Assembly (NCBI GenBank): GCA_022457155.1
Contig: JAJGOT010000362.1
Location: 763,501-827,500 of the forward strand
Direction: 5' to 3'
Length of the DNA: 64,000 nucleotides
Source: Cladopsammia gracilis
Lineage: Eukaryota > Cnidaria > Anthozoa > Scleractinia > Dendrophylliidae
In this document: piece by piece, positions 1 to 12,300 of the stretch
Position numbering within the stretch: the first letter of the stretch is position 1
How the letters are laid out: every line of letters starts with the position of its first letter
Notes under the pieces: model-generated
Told to the model about the DNA's origin: nothing
The model's database searches: none
What the model saw: the letters and a program-made list of their open reading frames with translations, nothing else
Position numbers and translations under genes: made by a program

Positions 1-90
1 AGAAGTCGTTGCGAAGGTTCACTCGGCCCAGTTTCCTTCCCGTTTCTAAAGTGACGAATTGGCTCACTCCTATCATTTTTTTCATCATTA

Positions 91-288
91 CAGGTTCACT
101 ATAGAGCGTATGCACTCACGTGGCAAGCAGCTATGCAAATTTATTGGAACAAAAGAAAGTGTTAACATAAGAAAAGCGTTCAAATCCCACAGGATTGTTT
201 TGGTACACCAACATGGCCGCCGTTCTATTGTTTTGGTACACCAATATGGCCGCCGTGACGTCATGTGCATACGCTCTATAGTGCTTGT
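91..288. mobile_element. Foldback element just upstream of KIF26 exon 333
   Basis: TCACTATAGAGCGTATGCAC at the left matches GTGCATACGCTCTATAGTG at the right in inverted orientation. The interior has two copies of TTTTGGTACACCAA and ATGGCCGCCGT. Confidence 0.65.
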
Positions 289-332
289 CGTGATAAAATA
301 GTTTCCCTAAATATTTGTGATTTCTCTTGCAG

Positions 333-3300
333 GGTTCTCTCGCTGCAAGAATCTTCGATCAAATTCGCATTCCAGAAACCCAGATGAAGTCATGGAAAAA
401 TGATCAATGTGAAGTGTGTTGCACGGACCTGAACCAGCTCAAGAAAGAGGCTGTTGCCATGGTGAACACCCTGGAGGAATCACAGTTCCTCGCCTATTAT
501 AACATTCCCGGATACATGGTGGGGCCAAACGCTGACCAGCTAAGTCGACGGGCGGACAAGCAGCGCCTTCAAATGGGCGTCACCATGGATACGGGTGACC
601 GGAGTGGGATGGTGTATGTAAAGCCGGATGAAGCAGCCATTGGTTCCTCATTTTTGGCAAGGTAAGTTCAACAATAAACTAAAACTGAAAAAAAAAGAAA
701 AACCTCCGCTTTTTTTATCTTGGAAAATATGGTGAAAGAAACAGCAAAACAGGGAGGTACTGCTTCGAAACTGCTCAACAGCTTTCATTTGAATAGTCTG
801 ACACTTTAGGATTTCTTCCACAGACTCAAAAGTTAGAATCACTTTGAATTGTACAGCATAATAAACAACACCACAAGAAAGTACTGCTCGGTAACGTAAT
901 TTGCAAGTCATACCTTAGACTTTCAATAAAGTTCTTCATCTTATATTTATAGCCCGCCGGACCTCTTGCGACTTCGTTGCTCGCTCGGCCGCTTCGCGGC
1001 CTCAAAACCTCGCTTCGCTCGCTTACTGGCTGTAAAACTCGTGAGGTCGACTTGTGGCAAGTCCAAGTCTAGTCATACCTTTGAAGGTTTCATTTACAAA
1101 TTCAAAAGTCATACGTGCTGAGGCACTTCTGTGACCCTACAAGTAAAAGGTTTATACGGAACATTTTGGAATCATCCGAAGGTATAATTAACAGCAGAAG
1201 CTCGTGCTCCTGTTAACAGTTATAGTGGGGATAGCCGACGAGGCCGTAGCGAAGGCCGAGTCGGCTAAAATCAGGCGATATAGCGCAAGCTTGAGCACTA
1301 TAACTGTTTTATAATTCAACACATTGATAACAAATTACAGTTCCAGAAAAAATTCATTGAGATATACAACCTTTTATAAAGTAAAAAGGCTTACAACAAT
1401 ATTTTACCTCGCGCCATTTCTTAAACAACAAGCAACGAATGCCGAAACTTTTGCCAAGCTAAAATTAATTTAGCGTACACAATCAGTCGACAGTTTCTAC
1501 GAAGAGCATTCGTCTACTTAAAGAACGGGACAGAGTAGTGACTACACGAATTAAAACACAGTAAAATGGCATAGAATGTCTTAGTTACAAGTGTTTCGTA
1601 TCTTAAAAAGTTCAATGCAATTCAGAATCGAAACAAATTGAACAAACACACGGCTACCTAAACATAGCGGCGAAAAGTCGGAAAGAAATGCAGCGTAGAC
1701 ATTATGTCTTACAAAAATTCACAGCTAAAGGATACAAGAAACGGTTAAAACATCATACCTGTAGTTGATTTGGCTTTTTAGTCCCTTCCATCAGCACCAA
1801 ATTTTCAAACATCGAAGTACGAGCTGAGTCGATCAATGTTGTTTGCAAACTTGCTCGTTTTTTAGCTCCTACAGCCGTAATGACGAGATCAGAAACATTT
1901 CTGAGGAAGCATCAAGTCTGTATCATATTCCAGAGGTGATTACTAAAGGAATTTTCCGAAAATTGTGCACCTTCATTCACTCCTTGTCGAGCGGTTAAAC
2001 TTTGAACCAGCTTTCATTCAGCTACGCCAAGAAAACAAACACCGCGACCGCGACAACGCGAAAATTTCGCGCCTTTTTTGTCCAATCATGTGATCAATAA
2101 TTTTTCCCTTTTCTTCTCTTTTTTTCTTTCTTTCTTTCCCTTTTTAAACTAATAGTTCACGCACTTTCTCGCCCAAAAACACGAAATTGCAGGCAGCAGT
2201 CATTTTCACTTTCCTTCAAAATGCGAAATTTACCGCCATCGCTGCTTATACGTCATGAAGACATAACATTAGTTATATCGATAACTTTTTGACCATATTT
2301 GGGTAGTGTTCAATGTGTTGAATTATAACAAACAATGAATGTAAAGTTTGAAAACCCGATCAGTTGACAAAGCCTTGAAATTATTACAACTACGGGCTAT
2401 TAGAAAAGAATGCAAAATAAGCATTTTTCCCAAAGTAATTATTGAATGCTGCATTAGTTTAGACTGTTATTTTATTGAAGATTTAAAACAAACATTGCTA
2501 TGAATAGCTGTCGCTGTATGCCGGCACACGCCCTAAATAACCGGAAAACAAAAGAAAACAGATGGTGAATATTTTACTAATGGTTTCAGCTATCGTGCAT
2601 TAGCTTGCGGATGTGAAAACCCCCAGCTTTGACGAAACGATAACAAATTTTGAATTTCTTTTTAACTAATGAGGAGCATATGAGGTGGAACAAAACGGAA
2701 CTCGGAACTGAACCAATTTGCGTAATGCCGGTTGCCGTCGTGGTCTAGACAAGGGAATTTCCTAAGCCACAACAACCATTTTCCCTTTCCTGGCAATGCC
2801 AACATGAAAATTGGATTATGTAAAAAAAAAACCCGCTTGGTACTTAACAGGAAAGAGGCACACGGCGACTTTTATTTGTATGGCCACTTAAGGTTTTCAA
2901 CAACATCAAGATTTGAATCTAGAATGTTCGATAAAGTGCGTGTTCTTTTCAGAATGAAACTGTTTGTTATAGCTTTTCACTCGTTAATTCAAACGGCTTT
3001 ATAAGAGACGTACACTTAGAATTATAGGAATGCACTTGAATGAATATCCTTTCAGCGTTATAAAACCTGTCACCTGCTCAGATTTTTTCAAAATCAAGTA
3101 AACAGACATATCGCCGCCTACTTAACCCGCCTGTATTATTAGTTAGTTAGATGTTCTTTGCTTTTATTGGCAAACAAACTGTCATAGATTTTCATTGCTT
3201 CCGTTCGTGAGACAACTCGTAGCGCGCTTGAACGGAATATTGACTGCACAGTTCTTTGCTGTAACATCGCTGTGAGTTTATCACTAAATGGATTCGTTAG

Positions 3301-6300
3301 GAAAATCCGAACACAGCGTCACGCAGATTTCACCTGGCTTAAACTTTTTATCAACTTGGCAAGCGTTAACATGGAAACGGGAATTGGTAAAAGCAAGAAC
3401 CAGGTAGATAATTATCCGTATTGCATAGATTTATTCACGTGTTCGCGACCATCTCACTTTAGTCTCGGTTGTTAGTCAACTTTTTCATAATCTAGTTAAA
3501 AGCTCGGGCGCTAAATGTTCGTGACTCTCTATAGAAGTGAATGTCTTGGCTGTTACAATCTCAGCTGTACCTAATCATTTTGCATTTATTTCAGTTTTGG
3601 CTCTCGCTGCTTTGATGTGAAAAATCGTAAGCTATTAGCGATGCCGATGATAACATGTCACGGGTCATCCCTCCCCCTTAATCGCACAGAGCACAAGATA
3701 CATACCGTGAAATATTTACTTTTATATCTAGGAAATACGCAAATGTCTCGCTTAATTTCTAATCTCTGTCTAATCTAGATTATTTCTAAGAAAACGAACT
3801 AACCGCTAATTAAGCTTTTTTATGTGCTAAGTCAAAACCACATCAAACTCACGTCTGCTAGGAAGGTTTTTCTTACTCTTTCGTTTGTCAACATTTGCAT
3901 TCTTTCTGTTTTCATTTTAAGCTCTTTTTTTGTCGTGCAGTCAATACAGATCTAGAATTTAATCCCCTGTTTTTCACCTTTGACGTCAAATTGCAGGTAT
4001 TTAAGAATTATGCGGAATTTTCGTAAGAAATGAACAACCACAAGTATGTTTAATAATGTTTGTTATAGTTTTCCTGCTCTGCATGCGGTCCAGACAAATT
4101 TAACCGTACAATGTTGATTGGTTGTCAGAACGCTTGCCGGCTTATTACTCGGAATTCACGTTTTCAAATAACGTTTACTGTGTTATGAAAATATTAAAAA
4201 TGTTATTGAAAAAACGTGTTCGGTCCAGATGTACATCCCGACGTCCCTACATCCAGTGGTGCTTACGCTTGGTCAATAACAACCATTTATTTCTATTTAG
4301 AGCTGCCCAAAAGCTGATGTCCTCGAAGAAGAAACACAAGAAAGGACACACTCACAAACAAGAGCCTTCGCCTTCCCTCGAATTAGCGCCTTCGCGGTAT
4401 GGACAGAAAGAAATACAGCCTTACCCCTTCCCTACTAAGTTCAAGGAAGTACTTCGGGTGTCGAGCCCAGCTGTGCCACCAGGCCTGCTTAAGATGCACA
4501 GCAAGAGGACTGATGGCAAGGTAGGACGTAACCCGAGTAACAGGCTTTTCAGGCTTTTCTAATCCCCTGCCCTTAGGAAGGCCTGATACTCAAGCTTGGT
4601 AGTAGGAGTTGTTTGCATTCTGCGCCAGATTGTTTAAAGATCGATTTGGCTAATCCAGGATTCACGTCATAGGTTTGGAATTCAACTTCTTTCGTTATAG
4701 ACTTAATTCATAAATGGCCACGCCGATTTATTTTTATTTTATGTTTATATTAATTTACCCTACTGGCTTAAATTTAAGGCAAAAAAATTCTTTTAAATTT
4801 TGCACATGCGAACAAGGCCAGTAGGGCTAATCAGATTAGCACGCATACAAAATAATAAGCCTTTGAATGGAAGCGAGGCTGGCGGTGACCTTGTTTTGAT
4901 ACAGACCTTAGTGCTTTTTCAAACAGTCTTTTGATTAAAGTTGTCATTGAAATCGGTCTCATCCCTACGCGACCAGACCGAAAAGGATTATGGAGAGAAA
5001 TCAATACACATTCAATAGCTGCACATTATCAAAATACGGAACGTCCTTAACGGAATATGTATCGAAGTTGTCTTTGCGAAGCACACGAAGACAAACGTGA
5101 GTTTTGTTCTCCATCGTAAACGCGATAGAGAATAATTAATCATGAATTTTAATTCACCCATACTCCCTTTCGGTCTGGTCGCGTAGAGGTAATACCGATC
5201 AGTGACAACGTTTAACCAAAGGACAGTATGTTAATAATGTTTTTCTCATGCTAACTAGCTAAAGGTTACCTCCAGCCTCGCTTCCATTCAAAGGCCAGCA
5301 GTCACCAAGCACACAACTGTAAAATGGTCTATTAATGAACAGGGTCCATGAAAGACTCTTTCAGCAATTTTCTAACAAAGAGAAACCAGAAGAATAAAAT
5401 GTTGCCTAACGTTAATTCTGGACTAGCATTAATCGACTTTCGAACAACGGGGTCATCGGGACTAAAATTAGTCACCGTATTTCCTTGATTAACTTTATAG
5501 TGTCTTAAAAAGGATGAATGCGGAAGTGCCAAACGCGCAAGAAATAATAGGATCTGTCTAGTGGCAAAAACTTCTTCTTTTTCTTTGATCAACTCCCAAA
5601 AGTGCGAAAAATCAAAATTCAAGAAAAATCCCAAATTTAATTTTGTAAAATATTGAAAAACAAATGGTACCATGCAAAAGTACTGCCAAAGAGGTTTTAT
5701 TTGAATGGTCACACCATAGGGTTTCGTCCACAGACTCAAAAGTTAGAACTACATTAAATATCTCCATAATTGACTCTGGAAGCGAAAGGGTTAACGTACT
5801 AGGTTTGCTTGTCTTTTGGCTCGTCTCGTTCAAACTCGATTTGTATTCTGCAGGTGAAAGTGATGCTTCGAATCTGTCCGTCATTTCCGGGAGAGACTGG
5901 GTCCTTTATGAAGGTGGATCAGAAAAGAAAACAGGTCACGCTGTACGATCCTAGCACTGTAGGTCACGTGTCACAGACGCACAGAAAAATGGGCGTGGCA
6001 GCACCAAAGATGTTTGCGTTTGACTCAATATTCGAGTCAGATTGCAATCAGGTGAGTGTGGACAACAGGTAACACTATACGAATGTTACTGCTTAGAACT
6101 ACAGTCAAACCTCTATTAAGCGGCCTTCTATTAAGCGGTCACTGAACAAATCCCCGGAATTAAATCTCTCCCCATATTTGATCCCGAATAATAAACAGTA
6201 CCACAGGAAAGTACTATTCAGTAGCTTTCATTTGAAAGGTCACACTGTTGGATTTCATCCACAAACTCAAAAGTTAGAACCACTTCGTACAGCATAATAA

Positions 6301-9300
6301 ACAATACCATAGGAAAGCACTTTAATTTACATGTGCAAATTTTCCTTTTTAGGTTGAAGTTTGTTCAGGATCATTAGTGGATGTTCTTCAAACTGTAGTG
6401 GGTGGATCAGATGGCTGTCTATTCTCATACGGTTATGCTGGGTTAGGTAGGTTTGTCTCTGATACATTACGAACAAAATAATAAATAAATATTTGATGTT
6501 GTTTTTATATATGTCATTTTCAATGTTCATGATTTGTCTTTTCCTGATTATCTCCTTGCTTCAGGAAAAACCAACACTATGGTTGGCCGAGACGAGAAAG
6601 AGCAAACTTTGGGTTTGATCCCCTGTGCTTTGTCGTGGCTTTTTAGACTTATAAGCGACCAAAAACAAAAGTAAGGGAAATATAATATGATTATGATATG
6701 ATTAGATATGATTAGAAAAAAGTAAGGGAAATATAATATGATTATGATATGATTAAAACATACTTAGCCATGAGAATCTAACAATAGGAGCTTAATTATG
6801 TTAAAGAAACTGTATCTTTCTCCTTCTAAGTTTTTGCGTTTTGATTTATTCATTTCAGAACTGGTACAAAATTTTCCGTTCGGGTTTCTGCAGTTGAGAT
6901 TGTTGGCCGATCCGAAACCGTTCGGGATTTACTATCGGAACAAGCTACAGGTAATGACAGTGATAACAGTACTGGTCTTTCATTTCCAGTCAGTTTCACC
7001 ATTTACCGATCTGTCTAAAAGGTGCTGGTATTTTTTCATAGGAACAGAAAACGGCACGGGTGATCCAAGCCCCAGCGTGTTCCTGAAAGAAGACCGCAAT
7101 GGTGGAGCTCAGGTAAACATTTTATTTTCGCCCGGATTTTTGAATTTGGTTCTTTGGCGCTCTAACTAACTTGTCACAAAGTTAACCTCAGAAAGTAAGT
7201 AAAGTATGCAAAGCAACTTTGTTTCTGGTCGTCACGAATTCATAGCATTTTTTTCTTTTTTTAAGGAGATCAATCCCACAGAGCTTCGCGCGCCGACCGC
7301 TGAGAAGGCAGCTTACTATCTTGACGCAGCCATTGCCTCAAGAACAAAACCGCTGAACAACCAACGTGAAGGTGGGCTATGATGCTTTATTTTTAACTTT
7401 TTCCTTTCCGTAAAGGAATCCTAAATGCAAAGATTAACCCTTTAACTTCCAAGAGTGACAAACATAAAAATTGAAGAAAAATCCTAAATTTCATTTTGTA
7501 AAATATTGAAAAAGAAATGGTACCATACAAAAGTACTGCTAAAGAGGTTTCATTTGAAACTACACTGCATGTCTCCATAATTGACTCTGTGGTCATGAGT
7601 GAAAGGGTTAAGGCCCGATGATCGACGTTTTCGTTGAACTCAACTCAAGACAAATTCATTTGGTTAAAAATAGATAACGCCATAAATCTTAAGGAATAGT
7701 AACTTTATCTTGGCTGACTCTATTTCATTTTACAGGCGAAGACAAAGATTGGGAAGAAAAAATGAATTCTCACATGTTCTTTACGGTGCATATCTATCAG
7801 TACCGCGTGGAGAAGAACTCTAAAAATGCTGGAGGAGGTAGGAAAATACATTCATTAGCACGTATAACCATTCAGTTGCGCTCTAGGCTAAGCTTTACAG
7901 TAGAATTGTCTTTATGTGGTACACAACTTCTTCTCTTCCAAACGAGGTGGCATATACATCTCAGAAAGCCTCACAGGATTGGCTGAGAAAACAATAGAAC
8001 AAATAACAGAACAATGGAACCCAATGTTGTTCGGTCGATCAGTGCTCATAATGATAATAATAGTTTTGAAACTGACCTGTTAAAAATCTTTATAAAAAGT
8101 TTAAAAGTTTTTCTAAATTTTCGGTCGCTCACGTTTATTCTTAGAATCGTGGCATTCAACCATCGACCCTAATTGTGTCAACGAACGGAAGCCATTCCCA
8201 AGAGTATACCTACCAATTGTCAAGGATTTTAAATAACTTGTTTCCCACAAAAAGAACATTAACTCTCTGATGAAGGCCGCGGTGAGCGACCGAAAATTTA
8301 GAAAAACTTTTAAACTTTTTATAAAGATTTTTAACAGGTCAGTTTCAAAACTATTATTATCAATGGAACCCAACCCCGAAAACAATACATCTGCTTGATA
8401 CCCAGGTCCAATGAAATTAGAGATTCTGAAAAGGTGCGTGGTTTCTGTTCCAAGCAGACTTACAATTTTCTTATTTTCTATCCTCAGTCCACGGAGGCCG
8501 TTCCCGGCTGCATTTGATCGATCTCGCCAGCTGCGAAGGGTATACTGGGTCCAAGAAAGATAGCGGTGCAAGCAGCATGTCCATATCTGGACTCGGAAAC
8601 GTGATCATTTCTCTCGTAAATGGCGCCAAACACGTGCCACATAGGTCAGTTTAGCCAATAAACTTCAAGCAATTGGGTCACGTGATTTTAGAGAAAAAGA
8701 GATTCTTTTCATTCTACTGAAAACTATAAATAAAGGCACACGGCGATAGAAAAACGCAAACAAAACGAATGAAGTCAGAGATCAAGGAGTGTGGATGATA
8801 AAACCTAGACAAGAATGATTTGCAAAACGCAACGCTAGCGCTTCAAAATTTTTGTTGCCTCAGTACAAATAACCAGAAGATAAAGAAATAAATAACGTTG
8901 AAAGCCTTCTGCAAGAGAAAGCCTGTCTTGGGTCACTATCTGCCATTTAACCATTTGACTCACAAGAGTGCCACAAATCAAAATTCAAGAAAAATTCCTG
9001 GTAAAATATTGAAAGCAAATGGCACCGTCCAAACGTACTGCCGAAGAGGTTTCGTTTGGATGGTCACACCATACGATTTAGTCCACAGACTCAAAAGTTA
9101 GAACTACACTTCATGTCTCCATAATTTTCTCTGGGCCGTAAAATGGTTAAGCCTTTATTCTAAACTTATAGTTTGTTCTCTTTTTGTCCTAACAGAACCA
9201 GTAAGATAACACGCATGCTCGTAGACTCCATTGGGAATACATCGTGTCGTACGACGATGATTGCGCATGTCTCACCCTCGCTTCCATTCTACACCGAAAC

Positions 9301-12300
9301 TCTGGCGACCGTTCAACTTGCAAGCAGGCTTCACCGGCTGCGCAAACGGAAGGGAAAGGTAAGTTTGAAACTTAAATTCTCACTGATATCAAGAAAATTG
9401 CAGATATTAAAAAACGAAGACGAAGTGCGAAGACGAAGTCTCCGAAGTCTTCAAAGCCTTTGACCCGAAGTAGTGACCCTATTGTTATCCATAAATAGTT
9501 AACGCTACCGATTGGTGACGAACTCTCCGAGTGACCCGAAGGAAGACGGAGTCTCTGAAGTCTCTAAAGTCTTTGACCCGAAGACGTATTGATTGTAGTG
9601 ACCATACTGTTATCCATAAATGGTAAACGCTACCGAGTGGTGTCGAACTCTCCGACTTTGACCCGAAGGCACAATGGTCATTTGTGAACCATGACCGTAT
9701 TTGTATCTTTTAGTGGAAGCCACATACCAACTAAAGATTACCCGTATTGCTAATGTAAGGAAGAAAAAGCTATTCTGCCGCTCAATATTGCGTATCTTGT
9801 CACGTTCTTAATCTTATTAAGACTCGCTAAAAATCAATAGAAGTCATTATAAAGCTCGTGTTTCGCAGATAACAGAATTGTCTTGCTATTTGCACTTATT
9901 AAAATTTATTTTTGTGGTCTTTTTGATATCCACCCTTTGTATGATGAACACAATAAGTAAGGTTATTGGGCTAACAGCTGCAACAAGGTTTCATTCCTTT
10001 GATCTTTTGTTATTCCTTGCATGATGCATTCTTTCCATTCAGCATACCTCCCTACGGCTAATTTGATTGGTTTAAAAAGGTTTTGCCGACCTACTTGCAT
10101 CAACGCGCAAACGTTTGCCGTAATATAAGCCTCGTAAATCACTGTCATTTTGAAATTTGACTTTGTCGGAGTTGCATTTATTACAATCTCTTGACGAAAA
10201 AGAACTTGAAAATATTTGGTAAGTTATGAAATCTTTACTGTTGCGACTTGTACATTCAGTTTGGCGCATAGCATACAATCATACAACAAGCCTTTCAAAC
10301 CGCGTAACCTTTTGAAAGAAAAATGCATGTATTAAGTGGTATAGCACGAGTTTATGTCTTAATGCGGCCTGCTTGGAGTTATCAGTCCATAAATCAGTAC
10401 GGTATTTAACTGCCTCGCCGTGTATGATATAAGTGCAGACCTGTGATTGATCAAGTCGTCAATTCGATTCATTGATCGCGACCTGTGCTTGCATCAACTT
10501 TGATTTGTTGCTTGTAAAATTGTTGCTTCAATTTAAATCTGCATTTTAAACTTTGTTCCTTCATTTGGTGCTCTTAGCACTAGCCTGTTTTCTGTTATTC
10601 ACGTAAGCGTCCATGAACAATTTATAGCTAGTAGCCGAGTGCCAAGCACATCATCAACAGTTCTACGTGTAAAAATGTATTTTGTGCAAAGTCATTGCAG
10701 AAAGGCCTGGCTTGAAGCAATAATTAAAGCCGGGGAACAAATTAGTTTTTGTTTCTCAAGACTTATTTGTTCTCTGATAAGATATTGGGTATTAATGTGC
10801 TCTACCAATTAGGATTTGAAAAATTATTTACAACCTCCTAAAGACTGTTGATAGGAACGTGTTAAACATTACGTGCTAAATACATTACGTGTTATACATT
10901 AAGAAAGTTAAGTTGTCAATCTTCAATTTTCTTTCGTGCATTAAAAGCACTAACAAAACTTGCAATTAGATTTACACTTTCTAATTGCTTTCAAGACGTG
11001 ATATCCCGTTGAGCAAATTAAAAATACATTTGATAAACAAGTATTCAGAATTCATTAAAGTAGGAACATAAACGAATTTTACTTGTTTAATCGGTCTAAA
11101 CTTAAACAAACCAGCTCCTTCAGACACTCTAGCGGAGCGACTAATCTCCACCGATCGATTTTTGTACTAAGGCTGATTTTCTTTGCGCCTAAGTTTGATA
11201 TCATTTCTTATAGACGCGTCCCTGGGGCGACACGATACTTATTTCCTTGCATGGGTTTTGAGCCCTGTTGTTAAACAATTTGAAGGAAATTTCTTCTCGT
11301 GCTGCGAAGAACTTAAAGTTATAAAACATTTAACTCTTCCGTTTGTTTGGTAATATCTTTTGGAAAGACCGGCCGTTTTATCCGGAAAAAAAAGTAGTCA
11401 ATTCTGCATTCTTTTGATATACCACTTGCACTCGGAATATCATTGAAGAAATAATACTATGAATGATTTTTTTGAAAAAAAGGCGAAAAGATTTTTATTT
11501 TATTTTTGATAACAACTTTTAGGTTTAACTTAATGGATACAACTGGATTTTGGAAAAGATTAAAGTATTAATCGAAGAACAACAGCATAGAATCTTCGCA
11601 TAGCAGCGGCATTTATTATCTTCAGAATTTAGGTCCATTCTTGACGAGCTCATACAGAAATAGTTGATATATTTATTATTAATGCATTAGATTTTGTACC
11701 TGCACTTTAAAGTATAGCTATGATTTTTCCTCCTTCTGTGATATATATTGTTGTGGTTCTTATTGTTTTTGTCTTCACTTGTTCGTGTTTTTCAGGGATC
11801 TAGTACAAGCTCATCTGGTGGCGAAAGTTCCTGTGACGAATCCCGAATCCGAAAGCCCAGACTTCGGACAGCCGAGCCAAGGCTACGAACCACAGCGCTT
11901 AACGAGAAACTCCGCGAAGATTGTCCGATCGTTGAGCCGGGAAGTTCCGATTACAACTCGAGCACTGGCGAAGAATCATGTGATACCGTGATTTACGTAG
12001 GTCCTGACGGGGAAATAAGTGACCGGGATCTCACAGATAACGAGGGGCCGCCTACTAGGCTCCCTATCAAGAACTCGAACGTGTCCAGCAGTACAAGGTC
12101 CCTTGTGAGGAAACTCGAGTCTATTGAAAACGACGACGCGGATTGTAACGAGGACCGTGGCGAGATAAAACGTGAAGTGGAAGGAAGCGAGGATAGCGGA
12201 GGCCTCGTCGAGGGAAAAGCAGAAGAAGAAAAATTTTCCAAGCGAGAAGAAGCAGAAGGAGAGAGCAGCGAATGTCACACCGAGGAATCGTGTTACGAGA

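Larger units (their letters stand above)
5854..9358 (+). other. Kinesin motor domain of KIF26 (10 exons)
   Basis: The ten exons from 5854-6051 to 9196-9358 encode about 363 residues starting [10 protein letters not shown]. The P-loop GYAGLGKT is completed across the junction 6446/6565, with the glycine codon split g|ga. Switch I, normally NxxSSRSH, has decayed to a segment reading EKMNSHMFF (exon 7736-7837). Switch II reads [10 protein letters not shown] instead of DLAGSE (exon 8488-8644). The last exon carries [11 protein letters not shown], matching the kinesin alpha-4 SKLTxLLxDS element. A kept fold with degenerate switches is the KIF26 signature and argues for microtubule binding without productive ATP hydrolysis; that reading is inference from the family. 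Confidence 0.9.

Noticed and set aside
1758..1812. Minus-strand mini-exon ([18 protein letters not shown] followed by GTATG) as a first exon of another gene
   Set aside because: No continuing exon, homologue or transcript evidence; short ATG-to-donor stretches occur by chance.
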